The notes beneath the pieces are model-generated. The model saw only the letters and a list, made by a program, of their open reading frames with translations. It was not told the DNA's origin and searched no databases. From Chloroflexota bacterium (GTDB lineage: Bacteria > Chloroflexota > UBA11872 > VXOZ01): DNA of 64,000 nt. Within the stretch, counting starts at the first letter, position 1. Each line of letters opens with the position of its first letter. The stretch lies in the NCBI GenBank assembly GCA_012270555.1, contig JAAXIC010000049.1, positions 3,136-67,135 on the forward strand. Reading direction: 5' to 3'. The translations under genes were made by a program, and so were the position numbers. Shown piece by piece: positions 26,771-36,384 of this stretch.

Positions 26771-27796
26771 TCACGCAGCAAGCGGGAGCCGGCGCGCAGC
26801 ACTCCGCTCCAACGTGGCCTGCGACCAGTCGGATTCAAACGTCTGTTGCAAGCGCTGGAGCGCTACAGGATCGGCAATGAGGATGCCCACCTCGCGGTTC
26901 TGGTCCAGGGAGGTAGCGGTAAAGTTCTGGCTGCCCACGAACGCGCGCTGGCCGTCTACGATCACGACTTTCGCGTGAACATTGGGGGAATCTAAGAAGC
27001 CCACGAATCCACCGCGTGCGCGCACCAAAGCCCGCTCATCGGCATAGCTATCGCTGCCGGTTGGCGGATTCGTGATTATCCTGACGCGCACGCCGCGCTC
27101 AGCCGCGGCTGCCAGCGCGGCGGCAATCGAGTCGTCTTCCAATGAGAGCACGTAGATTTCTAAGCTCTGGCGCGCGGAGACGATCAAGTCGTGCAAGACG
27201 CGGCGGGCATTCGCCGGACTTATGACAAGCGGGAGATCAAGAGCCGGGTGCGACACATGCTCCCAATCACTCTCGAAGAGTTCCCCGAGGGCGCGTAGAA
27301 CTGAGGGGTCTTCTACGATTGCGGCAAACTCGCGGTTCGAGCGAAACGAACTCGCCGTAAGGTTCAGGGTCATAATGGCTGCTTGCGTGCCATCGACGAG
27401 GATCACTTTAGCGTGCGTGAAGCGAAAGGTTGGGGCTGCCCAGCGTACTGCCGCACCGGCGGCTGTAAGTTCCTGTGCGGCAACGCGGTTGCCTTGCCCG
27501 CCTCCGACCGGCTCTTCCTCCAGCAACACGCGTACGCGGACTCCCCGCCGCTGTGCCGCCGCCAGTTCCCTCACAACCTCCTGGCTTGTGAGGAGATAGA
27601 CCATGACATCTATCGAGTGTTCGGCGTCACGCAACAACGCTGAGAGTGCAATCGAGCCATCGTCCGGCATTACAATCAGGCGCGCCGGGCCCTGGCTAGC
27701 AGGCGGTTGATGGGGTCCACACGCCAGCAGCAATCCGAGGAGTGCCCCGGCGAGGGTAAGCAACCGAGCCGAGTAGGTTACGCCAAAGTGTGCCAC
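26771..27796 (-). CDS. Phospholipase D-like lipoprotein with two HKD motifs
   Basis: This PLD-superfamily protein of about 341 residues has two HKD motifs: HAKVILVDG followed by TLNLT and NREF, and HAKVVIVDG followed by SQNFT and NREVG. The start is uncertain. The GTG at 27796 gives a lipoprotein signal (LLTLAGALLGLLLACG, with a lipobox LLAC) and avoids overlap with the HU gene. Upstream readings are longer and poor in similarity. The family includes cardiolipin synthases and nucleases. Substrate unknown. Confidence 0.8.
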   Translation of the reverse strand: MAHFGVTYSARLLTLAGALLGLLLACGPHQPPASQGPARLIVMPDDGSIALSALLRDAEHSIDVMVYLLTSQEVVRELAAAQRRGVRVRVLLEEEPVGGGQGNRVAAQELTAAGAAVRWAAPTFRFTHAKVILVDGTQAAIMTLNLTASSFRSNREFAAIVEDPSVLRALGELFESDWEHVSHPALDLPLVISPANARRVLHDLIVSARQSLEIYVLSLEDDSIAAALAAAAERGVRVRIITNPPTGSDSYADERALVRARGGFVGFLDSPNVHAKVVIVDGQRAFVGSQNFTATSLDQNREVGILIADPVALQRLQQTFESDWSQATLERSAARRLPLAA

Positions 27797-27815
27797 GAAG
27801 GGTGGCGGGCAGCCT

Positions 27816-28091
27816 TTAGCCGCCCACAGACTTGCGGAGGGTCGTGCCCGCAGAGAAGACGGGCGCTTTGCGCGCAGCAACCTGAAGGGGTTCGCCGGTT
27901 CTTGGATTGCGCCCAGCCCGGGCCGCACGCTGGGCGACGCGGAAGGTGCCAAATCCTGGGAGTGCGACGTTTTCACCACGCATCAGCGAGTCCTGCACGG
28001 ACTCCACAAACGCGTCCAGGAATTCCTTTGCCACTTTCTGCGTTGTTCCTGTCCGAGACGCAATATCCTTGATGAGATCGCTCTGAGTCAT
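27816..28091 (-). CDS. DNA-binding protein HU
   Basis: This 91-residue HU/IHF-family protein begins MTQSDLIKDIASRTG and has the arm motif ALPGFGTFRVAQRAARAGRNPRTGEPLQ, ending KAPVFSAGTTLRKSVG. It binds DNA nonspecifically and organises the chromosome. The ATG at 28091 lies behind a GGAGG Shine-Dalgarno. The gene is monocistronic and read toward the phospholipase D-like gene. Confidence 0.94.
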   Translation of the reverse strand: MTQSDLIKDIASRTGTTQKVAKEFLDAFVESVQDSLMRGENVALPGFGTFRVAQRAARAGRNPRTGEPLQVAARKAPVFSAGTTLRKSVGG

Positions 28092-28573
28092 CTCCAAATA
28101 CCTCCACCTAAAGAGTGAGCCCTCTATCCAACCAATGATAGTGCTTTTTTACAAATCGATACAATTTCATCCACTGCACCGACGAGGACACCCGAAGAGA
28201 ATATCACCATCGTTTGCGCGGTTCAAGTGTCAGACAATTCGTTATACTTGAGAAACCTCAAGGCGCCATGCGGCGAAGTCTATCGATAACCCTTTGGCGT
28301 TGCGTTTCCTTTAGCGGTCTCATGCGTCTCACAAGAGTAGCAACCTAGCCTTGCCGCCACACGTGCGATTAGGGCCGGTACTCCCCCCAAATGTCTAAGA
28401 ATCCTATAAGATTTCCCTTGACAACTAGTCCGGTAATGGACAAGAGACGTGCGTTGTGAGTAGACTGCTACTATATGAATCCCTGCCGCAAGTGACAGCG
28501 TGGGGTATCGCAGGGTGTCGCAGTCTCCTTGGGTTATCCCGCTATGTTTCAATCTAGATGAGGTAAGAGCAGC
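28092..28573. other. Divergent intergenic region between HU and the ABC efflux operon
   Basis: I see no gene. The HU promoter may be TTGTAT (near 28168) with TATCAT (near 28142) on the minus strand, spacer about 18. A TTGACA at 28419-28424 on the plus strand could serve the membrane-fusion gene, but no good -10 box lies 17 nt downstream. Confidence 0.4.
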
Positions 28574-30973
28574 GTGAAAACCAGATCGACTATCGCAATC
28601 TTGGTGAGCGGCATGCTGCTGTTCACCGCATGTGTCCCCTCGCTTCCCTTCATCTCTGGCGATGGCGAAGAAGAAGAGGTTGTGGTGCGCCCTGTGCAAA
28701 GCATCGAGCGTCCTACGGTGACGGTAGAACGGGGCTCGATCATTGACGCCGTTCGCGTCCTTGGGCGTGTGGTAGCAGAGAACGAAGAAGGTCTCTTCTT
28801 CAAGCAAAACGGTCGCCTCAAGGGCTTTTACGTCCAGTACAATCAGGCCGTAGTGCAGGGAACTCTCCTCGCGGACTTGGAAACTGGCGCTTTGGAGACT
28901 CAGATTCAGAACTCTGAACTCTCGTTGCAAGACCAAGAGCGTAACTTGAGCAAGGCCCGCACCCAAGCCGCTACAGGCCAGGCGGACGTTACACTTGCGG
29001 AACTTGCCGTAGATGAGGCGGAACGCGCACTAGAAAAAGCCCAAGAACTCCTCGTCGAAGCACAGGGAGGACCCACTGCCTTGGAGCGTGCTCAAGCACA
29101 GACCGCGTATACCACTGCGAAGAGTGACTATGACGCCGCTGTAAAGGCCCTTGAGAAAGCGGACCAGGATAGGATTGCTTTCCAACAAGGCGCGTCGGTA
29201 GGCTTGAAAGCCCAGCGCGAACTCGCCCTGAGTAATGCGGAAGAAGCCTTTCGCACCGCAGAGACGCGCCTCGAGCAGCTTCAGTCTGGGAATCCCGACA
29301 CCCAAGTCTTGTCCCAACAAGCAAATCTCAGGGCAAGAGAGCAGGCGCTGGAGACAGCCAACCAAAACGTCACTAAAGAGCGGGACAATTTGAAGGACCA
29401 GATCGACAAAGCGATCGAGTCGTATCGATCTGACCTCAGCAAGAAGTCCGTTGAAATCGAGGAGGAGCTTGATGAGTTGTTTGATGCGATTAGGCAATTA
29501 GGAAGTAGGGCCCCAGGCGCTCGAGACGCGTTTGAGGCCTTGCTGGAAGCGCTTGATGAAGCGCAGAATAACCTCCGGGACGCAGAGGAAGTAGATGAGT
29601 TGCAACGACAGCGCGAGCTTGAGGCTCTCCTGGACCAGCTCGATCTTAAGGCAATAGTAGATGCGCTTGAATTTGAATCCGATACTGCGCAGACCGATTC
29701 CGGCGAGACAGAGACCGAAGCAGAACCCGCTGAACCCCCAGATCCCATGGAAGAAGGGATTTCAGGCGCTGAGGTCGCGCGAAGAGCCCTTGTAATCGTG
29801 CAGCTTGGTCTCCTACATGCAAAGGATGCCGGCCGCAGTCTGTCAGCGACCAAGTCCAGGCTCCAAGCTGCGCAGGAAAAACTAGATGAATATGTAGAGC
29901 TAAAGACCGACTTGGCTGAGTATATTGAGGAGCGCAACCTACAGCTCGTCGCGCCTCCTTCACCGGGCACCCCCATGGCAATTCTGTGGGCAAGCCGGGA
30001 AAAGGCGAGGCTTGATCTGCAAGCTGCACAACTCGCCCTTGACCAGGGCAAGGCGCAGGCGAGCGAAGCCACTCCTGCGGCCCAAGCCGAACTCGACAGG
30101 GCCCGCTTTGATCTGGAGCAAGCGCGCGAGGCGCTCGCAAACGTCGGGGCTGAGTTGCAATTAGCCTATGACACTGCAGAAGTGGAATTCCTAGAGGCAG
30201 AGGCCGCTTTGCTAGAAGCTGAAGAGATGTGGAATACCATACAGTCCGGCGTCGTTCCCGACAAACTGCAGGACGCGGAAGCAGAAGTAGCCAGAAAAGA
30301 AGCCGCCCTGCAAAAGGCCCAGGCGAACCTGGAACAGGCGCTCATCAATGCGGCAGACGCCGGCAACGTCCTGAAGCTGGAGAATGACCTCAAGCGCGCC
30401 ACAGCGAATCACGAGTTGCTCTTGGAACAGCTTGCGGATGCGCGCCTCGTGGCGCCGTTCGATGGCGTAATTCAGTTCATCAAGGGTAAAGCCGGCGAGC
30501 CGGTCAGCGCCTACGGGGAAATTATCGGGCTCGCCGACCCCACCAAACTCATAATCACCGCAGACCTTTCCGACGATGATTCGGCGAAAGTTGCGCTGGA
30601 GCAGGTGGCGGACATTACCCTCGATGCGTTCTCTTCGGAGATTCTCAAGGGTACTATAACGAAGCTCCCCACTTCGCTCGTCACCGCCCAGGGCGTGATC
30701 CAAGACCGCTCAATCCGGATAGAGATAGATTGGCCCAAGGAAGGCGCGGAAATCGGCATGCTCGCCCGGGTTACCATCACCGTGCAGCACAAGGACGATG
30801 TGCTTAAGGTGCCTATCGAGTCCGTAAAGCGCTCCGGCAGACGCACGTATGTCGAATATATGGATGGCGACATCAAGCGCGCCAAGAACGTGGAAACCGG
30901 GATCCAGACCGAGACGGAAGTGGAGATTCTGAGCGGTTTGGAAGAGGGTTTCGTAATCCTGCAAGGACAATAA
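28574..30973 (+). CDS. HlyD/RND-type membrane-fusion lipoprotein of ABC efflux system
   Basis: This 799-residue periplasmic adaptor has a lipoprotein signal with LLFTACVPS. A very long coiled coil (roughly residues 95-610, rich in Ala, Glu, Gln and Leu) is split by an acidic linker near residues 375-400. The C-terminal part has the lipoyl-barrel region ARLVAPFDGVIQFIKGKAGEPVSAYG and a beta-barrel domain ending KVPIESVKRSGRRTYVEYMDGD. This is like MacA, but far longer. It starts with GTG. It precedes a permease and two ATPases on the same strand, so it is likely the adaptor of a tripartite-like exporter. Confidence 0.87.
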   Translation: MKTRSTIAILVSGMLLFTACVPSLPFISGDGEEEEVVVRPVQSIERPTVTVERGSIIDAVRVLGRVVAENEEGLFFKQNGRLKGFYVQYNQAVVQGTLLADLETGALETQIQNSELSLQDQERNLSKARTQAATGQADVTLAELAVDEAERALEKAQELLVEAQGGPTALERAQAQTAYTTAKSDYDAAVKALEKADQDRIAFQQGASVGLKAQRELALSNAEEAFRTAETRLEQLQSGNPDTQVLSQQANLRAREQALETANQNVTKERDNLKDQIDKAIESYRSDLSKKSVEIEEELDELFDAIRQLGSRAPGARDAFEALLEALDEAQNNLRDAEEVDELQRQRELEALLDQLDLKAIVDALEFESDTAQTDSGETETEAEPAEPPDPMEEGISGAEVARRALVIVQLGLLHAKDAGRSLSATKSRLQAAQEKLDEYVELKTDLAEYIEERNLQLVAPPSPGTPMAILWASREKARLDLQAAQLALDQGKAQASEATPAAQAELDRARFDLEQAREALANVGAELQLAYDTAEVEFLEAEAALLEAEEMWNTIQSGVVPDKLQDAEAEVARKEAALQKAQANLEQALINAADAGNVLKLENDLKRATANHELLLEQLADARLVAPFDGVIQFIKGKAGEPVSAYGEIIGLADPTKLIITADLSDDDSAKVALEQVADITLDAFSSEILKGTITKLPTSLVTAQGVIQDRSIRIEIDWPKEGAEIGMLARVTITVQHKDDVLKVPIESVKRSGRRTYVEYMDGDIKRAKNVETGIQTETEVEILSGLEEGFVILQGQ

Positions 30974-30983
30974 TGAAAGTTGG

Positions 30984-31178
30984 CCTAGTACCGTTTCCAG
31001 ACAGACCTAGTACCGCTTCCAGATAGATTTGGAGATATCGCGGTTCCGAGTTTGTCCCCTCTCCCTGAGGAGACCTATGCGTAACTCTAGCGGAAGCGGG
31101 AAGGTTCCCTCTCCCTGAGGGAGAGGGCTAGGGTGAGGGTGAAACATCAGAGCAGAATTAAGTTGAAAGGGTACTAGG
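30984..31178. mobile_element. MITE-like element with CCTAGTACC ends (copy 1, duplicated left end)
   Basis: The left end CCTAGTACC occurs twice (30984-30992 and 31006-31014). The right end is GGTACTAGG (31170-31178). In between lie the flank TTTGGAGATATCGCGGTTCCG and the CCCTCTCCCTGAGGGAGAGGG palindrome, the latter partly duplicated. The sequence closely matches 38716-38844. It lies 10 nt after the membrane-fusion gene. It has no transposase gene. Confidence 0.7.
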
Positions 31179-31299
31179 GTGCAATGACGATTGAGCGCAC
31201 GTGCACTCAATTGTTGATGCATGCACGATGCATGAGGTCAACCTGGGTAACTAGCCGTGTCCGTAGTTGCAATAGCGATCCAACTCAAAGGGGCATCAT

Positions 31300-34089
31300 T
31301 TGACCTACTCCATTCTGGTCCTCGTCACCAAGCGGCTGCTCAATAACATCAACATCGTCTTCTCCACGATTCTCGGCTTGGTGGTGACGGTCACTCTTGT
31401 CTCTAGTGTCCCGCTCTATTCCGAAGGCATGAGCGAGATGCTCTTGCACCGCGCGCTGCGGGATACGGAATCGCGTCAGGCGCAGCCGCGCGCCAGCCTG
31501 CTCATCCGCAAATTCGAGCAGAAGAACGAGACGAACATCTCGCTCCTGCAATATCAACAAGCCGACGAATACATGCGGGTGACGGCGCCCACCGAGATGG
31601 GCATCCCCTTGCTCCTTTCAACCCGCTACGGCCAAACCGAGCACATGGCCATCCTGACAAGCGGTGATGAGATCAGCTTTTCCTCACGCCAGTTCGCCGA
31701 TTGGGGCTTCATTGCCTTTGCCACAGATTTTGAAAAGCACGTCCGCATCTTAGAAGGACGCTACGCCGAACCGGCAAAGTCGGGCGATCCCTATATCGAA
31801 GCCATAATAATGACCGAGAAGCTGGACGCGATCGGCGCTGAAGTCGGCGACCACTTGTTCGTCCGCTTCATGGCGCCCGGCAATGAGCCGCAACCCATCG
31901 AGGTGAAGATCGTGGGCCGTTGGTTCCCCAACGACCCCAATGAGATCTACTGGTTCTACCATCCTCAGTACTTCAAAGAGGGTCTCATGGTGCCGGATGA
32001 GACCTTCGTCGACGTGATCCTCTCCGACTACGAAGAGATCGGCTATGAATACACCTGGTTCTCAGTCTTCGACGTAGACGCCATCAATGCCAGCAATGCC
32101 AGGGCGATCATCACGGGCATCAGCGAGATTCGTTCCAATCTCGGCACGATTCTCGGCAAAGTAAAGATCGACATCTCACCCGAAGACATCCTGTTGCGGT
32201 ATCTGCGCGACCTGTTCTTCCTCAAGATTCTGCTCTTCATCCTCTCCGCGCCCGTCATCGGCATTGTGCTCTACTACATTGGCATCGCCTCTTCGATGGT
32301 GGTCGACCGGCAACGCAACGAAATCGCCGTGCTGAAGAGCCGGGGGGCGAGCACCTGGCAAATCATAGGGATTTACTTGCTCGAAGGCGGCATGATTGGA
32401 GTCTTGGCGCTCGTTGTCGGGCCTGTGTTGGGAGTCTATCTTGCCCAACTCATTGCGCGCACGTACACGTTTCTGACGTTCATCGGGCGTGACCCGCTGC
32501 CGATTACTATTACGACAAGTACCTTCAATTACGCGCTGGCCGCGATCGCGCTCTCCATTGGCGCGGCGTTGATGCCGGCGGCCGCCACGGCCAGGCACAG
32601 CATCGTCACCTTCAAGCAGGAAGCCTCGCGCAAGCTACGGAGACCTTGGTGGCAGCGCTTCTTCGTAGACATTCTCCTGCTCGCTCTCTCGGTCTACGGT
32701 TACCGCTTATTGCAGGACCAACAACAGGTAATCGTTCTGGGCGAGGAGGGGGACGTCTTCTCAAATCCGCTCTTACTTATCGTGCCCTCGGTATTCATGT
32801 TTGGCATGGCGCTGTTGTTCGTGCGGCTCTTTCCGTACATCGTCGAGTTGGTTACACGTATCGGGAACCGGCTGTGGGGCGTCTCGATCCTCTTGGGTTT
32901 GCGCCACATCTCTCGCTCGGCGGGTCAATACAACAGCCTGCTCCTGCTCCTCGTCCTCACGCTTGCTATCGGGACCTTTAGCGCTTCCGTGGCCGCCACC
33001 CTCACGCGCAATCACTCCGATTCCGTCTACTATCGCATTGGCGCCGATATGGCGTTCTATGAGTCCGGAGACTACGATGAGGAACTGGAGCAGTGGTATA
33101 TTGCACCCTTCTCCGATCACCTACTGGTCGAGGAGATCGAGGCTGTCGCGCGTGTGTGGGATAGCAAAGGCAACGCCATTCTGCCGGACCGCGCGACACC
33201 GGAAATCCAAATAGTGGCTTTGGATCCATGGGATGCCGTCAACGTCATGTTCTGGCGTCCGGACTTTGCCCACCGCTCTCTCGTGACTCTGATGAATGAG
33301 CTTGCCGCCCAGCCGGACGCGCTCTTGGCCAGCGCCAATTTTATGATCGACCACAAGTTGAAGGTCGGTGACCGCGTGCGCATCAACCTGCGCCAGAGAC
33401 AGATCGACTTCGTGATCGTTGACTGGGTAGACTACTTCCCCACGCAATTTCCCGACACAGATTACTTCGCCATTGCGAACCTGGACTATATCTTTGACAA
33501 TATCGGGCTTGGACCGTATGACGCATGGGTAAAGGCAGATGCGGACGCCGACATCGAAGTGATAGAAGAGAAACTCCGTGATCTGGAATTCATCGTCGTG
33601 CGCACGCAGGACTCACGCGAGAAAGTCATCGCCCAGCGCGACGACCCACAGAGGACCGGCGTCTTTGGCATGCTCACGGTCGGCTTCCTGATTGCCATCC
33701 TCCTCACCATCCTTGGCTTTCTTACGTATTCTTTGCTTTCGTTCCAACGCCGCATGCAGGACTTTGGCATCTTGCGCGCTATGGGGCTGTCTATCCGGCA
33801 ATTGATCGGCCTCTATATCTTCGAGCAGGGCTTCCTCATTGTGATGGGCGTTGCGGTTGGCACGATCTTTGGCGTGATGGCGAGCCGTATCTTCATCCCC
33901 TTCCTCCAGATCAAGACCGGTGAACACGCCAACATCCCATCATTCGTCGTGGTTACTGCCTGGGGTGACATCGCCAAGATCTACCTAATCCTGGCTGTCA
34001 TTCTTGCCATCGCGGTGCCCGTGATCATCTCCATGCTTACGCGCATGCGCATACATGAGGCAATCAAGTTTGGGGAGGAGCAAGGATGA
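31300..34089 (+). CDS. ABC transporter permease, FtsX/MacB-like, double domain
   Basis: This 929-residue permease has a first membrane helix at the N-terminus and a large extracytoplasmic domain (about residues 50-300). An FtsX-type membrane block with SSMVVDRQRNEIAVLKSRGAST follows near residue 340. The second half has another extracytoplasmic domain and a second FtsX block with GILRAMGLSIRQLIGLYIFEQ. The layout is MacB/LolC-like, with two FtsX domains in one chain. The start is TTG with an AAAGGGG ribosome site. Its stop overlaps the next ATG (ATGA), so it is coupled to the ATPase gene. Confidence 0.87.
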   Translation: MTYSILVLVTKRLLNNINIVFSTILGLVVTVTLVSSVPLYSEGMSEMLLHRALRDTESRQAQPRASLLIRKFEQKNETNISLLQYQQADEYMRVTAPTEMGIPLLLSTRYGQTEHMAILTSGDEISFSSRQFADWGFIAFATDFEKHVRILEGRYAEPAKSGDPYIEAIIMTEKLDAIGAEVGDHLFVRFMAPGNEPQPIEVKIVGRWFPNDPNEIYWFYHPQYFKEGLMVPDETFVDVILSDYEEIGYEYTWFSVFDVDAINASNARAIITGISEIRSNLGTILGKVKIDISPEDILLRYLRDLFFLKILLFILSAPVIGIVLYYIGIASSMVVDRQRNEIAVLKSRGASTWQIIGIYLLEGGMIGVLALVVGPVLGVYLAQLIARTYTFLTFIGRDPLPITITTSTFNYALAAIALSIGAALMPAAATARHSIVTFKQEASRKLRRPWWQRFFVDILLLALSVYGYRLLQDQQQVIVLGEEGDVFSNPLLLIVPSVFMFGMALLFVRLFPYIVELVTRIGNRLWGVSILLGLRHISRSAGQYNSLLLLLVLTLAIGTFSASVAATLTRNHSDSVYYRIGADMAFYESGDYDEELEQWYIAPFSDHLLVEEIEAVARVWDSKGNAILPDRATPEIQIVALDPWDAVNVMFWRPDFAHRSLVTLMNELAAQPDALLASANFMIDHKLKVGDRVRINLRQRQIDFVIVDWVDYFPTQFPDTDYFAIANLDYIFDNIGLGPYDAWVKADADADIEVIEEKLRDLEFIVVRTQDSREKVIAQRDDPQRTGVFGMLTVGFLIAILLTILGFLTYSLLSFQRRMQDFGILRAMGLSIRQLIGLYIFEQGFLIVMGVAVGTIFGVMASRIFIPFLQIKTGEHANIPSFVVVTAWGDIAKIYLILAVILAIAVPVIISMLTRMRIHEAIKFGEEQG

Positions 34090-35030
34090 GAAAGATTCCG
34101 CCGCTCCCAGAACGGGGTGAGCCGTTCATCGTCTGCGACAATCTGGTCAAGATTTACAAAGTCGCGGACCTTGAGGTTGTTGCCTTGCAGGGACTTGACC
34201 TGGAAGTGGCCCGCGGCGAAATCATGGCCATCATCGGCAACTCCGGCAGCGGCAAGTCTACGCTCCTCAACACGCTGGGGGGACTAGACCGGCCAAGCGC
34301 CGGCACCTTGACCATTGGCAGCCTGAATCTGATCAAGATGTCGGACGCTGATCTTGTCTGGTATAAACGCCACATGGTGGGCTTCGTGTGGCAGCAGAGT
34401 TCGCGCAACCTGATTGGATACCTTACGGCGCTGGAAAACGTGCAAATGCCGTTGATCATCTCCGGCATGCCGGCCAAGAAGCGCGAGGCGCGCGCTACGG
34501 AGTTACTCGAAGCCGTGGGGCTGGGCCACAGACTGCGGCATCGTGTGGGGCAACTCTCCGGCGGTGAGCAGCAGCGGGTCGCCATTTCCATCTCGCTGGC
34601 GCTTTCCCCGCCGCTGCTGCTAGCCGATGAGCCTACCGGTGAGGTCGATACCCAGACCGCCAACACGATCTACGACACGTTCCGCCGCATCAACGAGGAA
34701 TTCGGCACCACGATCATCATCGTAAGTCACGACCCCAACGTGGCGTACCGCGTAGACCGGGTCGTTGCCATCCGCGATGGTCGCACGAGCACGGAAACCG
34801 TGCGCCGCATCAGCGAGGAAGCAGGCGAGGAAGCTATCAGCCACGATGAATACGTAGTGCTCGATTCCGCGGGTCGCCTCCAGATACCGCAAGAGTACCT
34901 GGAGCAATTCGGCATCCGCGACCGTGCAGTTGTTGAGATGTCGGATGATGGCATCGTCGTGAAACCGGCGTATTCTTCCTCCGAAGAGGAAGACGAGAGG
35001 CGCGGATTGCGGGGCCTGCTGCGCCGTTAG
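34086..35030 (+). CDS. ABC transporter ATP-binding protein with AbrB-like C-terminal domain
   Basis: This 314-residue ATPase has Walker A GNSGSGKSTLLN, signature LSGGEQQRVAISISL, Walker B PLLLADEPTGEVD and an H-loop in IIVSHDPNV. After the ATPase domain, residues ~258-295 (VVLDSAGRLQIPQEYLEQFG, then AVVEMSDDGIVVKP) match the AbrB/SpoVT swapped-hairpin fold, a DNA-binding domain rarely attached to ABC ATPases. The tail is acidic, then basic (RRGLRGLLRR). It starts by a 4-nt overlap with the permease gene. Confidence 0.87.
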   Translation: MRKIPPLPERGEPFIVCDNLVKIYKVADLEVVALQGLDLEVARGEIMAIIGNSGSGKSTLLNTLGGLDRPSAGTLTIGSLNLIKMSDADLVWYKRHMVGFVWQQSSRNLIGYLTALENVQMPLIISGMPAKKREARATELLEAVGLGHRLRHRVGQLSGGEQQRVAISISLALSPPLLLADEPTGEVDTQTANTIYDTFRRINEEFGTTIIIVSHDPNVAYRVDRVVAIRDGRTSTETVRRISEEAGEEAISHDEYVVLDSAGRLQIPQEYLEQFGIRDRAVVEMSDDGIVVKPAYSSSEEEDERRGLRGLLRR

Positions 35031-35102
35031 ACGCATGACCGCGCGTCCCCCCGCTTCAGTACGATAAAATCCCACAACCAACAAGTGAGGCTAAGCGCAG
35101 AC

Positions 35103-35897
35103 ATGGCACAATCCATTGCCGTTGTGGAAAGTGTATCCCGGGTCTACCACGTCGGCCGGGAGGACGTATACGCCGTACGAGAAGCCAACTGGCAAATCGA
35201 CCCCGGCCGCTTTATCGCGCTGCAAGGGCGCTCCGGCAGCGGCAAGACCACGCTCCTCAACCTTGTTGGCGGCCTAGACCGTCCCACTGCCGGCACGGTC
35301 AGGATCATGGATAGCGATACCCGCCGGATGAGCGACCGCGAACTCACGATGTTGCGACGGCACAAGATTGGCTTTATCTTCCAGGCATTTGCCCTCTTGC
35401 CGGTGCTCTCTGCGTACGAAAACGTCGAATTGCCGATGCGCATTGCGGGCATGGGTGGACGGAAGCGCCATGAACGCGCGCTGGAACTGCTCGACCTCGT
35501 AGGCTTGAGCAAGCGCGCCAGTCACCGTCCGTTCGAGCTTTCCGGTGGCGAGCAAGGACGTGTGGCCATTGCCCGCGCTCTTGCCAACGAACCGGCGCTG
35601 CTCCTCGCTGACGAGCCAACCGGCGACCTGGACAGCGTGACCGGCCTCCAGATGATGCTCCTCTTCTCGCGCATCGTGCGGCAGGAGGGCGTCACCGTCG
35701 TCATGGCAACCCACGACCTTTCGGTACGCGACATCGCTGACGAAACCTTCACTATGAGCGACGGCGTGCTCTCGCGCTGGCATCCTTCGCAGGAAGAACC
35801 CAGCGATCCGATCAACACCCTGGTCCGTGAGGCCGAGGCCGGTCAATGGCGCCCGCCAAACCGCGAAGCGCCCAAGCAAGCGCCTTCAGGCCGCTAG
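35103..35897 (+). CDS. ABC transporter ATP-binding protein, MacB/LolD-like
   Basis: This 264-residue ATPase has Walker A GRSGSGKTTLLN, signature LSGGEQGRVAIAR, Walker B LLLADEPTGDLD and ATHD. It is of the LolD/MacB type. The ATG at 35103 is preferred. A GTG at 35085 would add six residues. It lies 72 nt after the first ATPase gene, as the fourth gene of the efflux operon. A single permease gene with two ATPase genes suggests an asymmetric ATPase pair. Confidence 0.9.
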   Translation: MAQSIAVVESVSRVYHVGREDVYAVREANWQIDPGRFIALQGRSGSGKTTLLNLVGGLDRPTAGTVRIMDSDTRRMSDRELTMLRRHKIGFIFQAFALLPVLSAYENVELPMRIAGMGGRKRHERALELLDLVGLSKRASHRPFELSGGEQGRVAIARALANEPALLLADEPTGDLDSVTGLQMMLLFSRIVRQEGVTVVMATHDLSVRDIADETFTMSDGVLSRWHPSQEEPSDPINTLVREAEAGQWRPPNREAPKQAPSGR

Positions 35898-36086
35898 ACG
35901 ATTTCCCCGCTTGATCCCAGGACTCAAACCCGTACGCCCCCGCGCGTGCAGATTTGAGACCCAATGCGCACGTGCGTTGCCCTGTGCAGCCTGCCTTCCC
36001 ACAGCCTTGGGGCGAAAAGGAGCGACACTCTGTAGGGCGGGTTGTACCGCAGGAGTGGTTTCGCTATCGTATTAATTAGCCACCCT

Positions 36087-36178
36087 GGAGAGGTGTCCGA
36101 GTGGTTGAAGGAGATCGTCTCGAAAACGATTACGCCCCCAAAAGGGCGTCGTGGGTTCGAATCCCACCCTCTCCGCCA
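36087..36178 (+). tRNA. tRNA-Ser (anticodon CGA)
   Basis: The acceptor stem GGAGAGG pairs with CCTCTCC, followed by G and an encoded CCA. The anticodon loop CTCGAAA (anticodon CGA at 36121-36123) reads UCG codons. The long variable arm (CGCCCCCAAAAGGGCG) and the T-loop GGGTTCGAATCCC are typical of class II tRNA-Ser. Confidence 0.96.
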
Positions 36179-36324
36179 GTTCTCTCAATGCTGCTTGGCT
36201 CAACAGTGGTCCGCCTGAAACCCCAAAGGAGACCTTTGCGAAACCCCTACCTCTTGATGAGGGAAGGTCGGAATGGGGGTGAAAACGATTGACGACAAGC
36301 TATTTAGAAGTGTAAACACGCCTC

Positions 36325-36352
36325 TGGATTCCGGCTTTCGCCGGAATGACGG
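36325..36352. repeat. TGGATTCCGGC-TTTC-GCCGGAATGACGG palindromic repeat
   Basis: TTCCGGC and GCCGGAA pair around TTTC. This is a half-copy of the GTCATTCC element also seen at 7977-8033 and at 39361-39453. Confidence 0.6.
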
Positions 36353-36384
36353 AGTTATGCAAAGGTCTCCAAAGGTAGTGAGTC

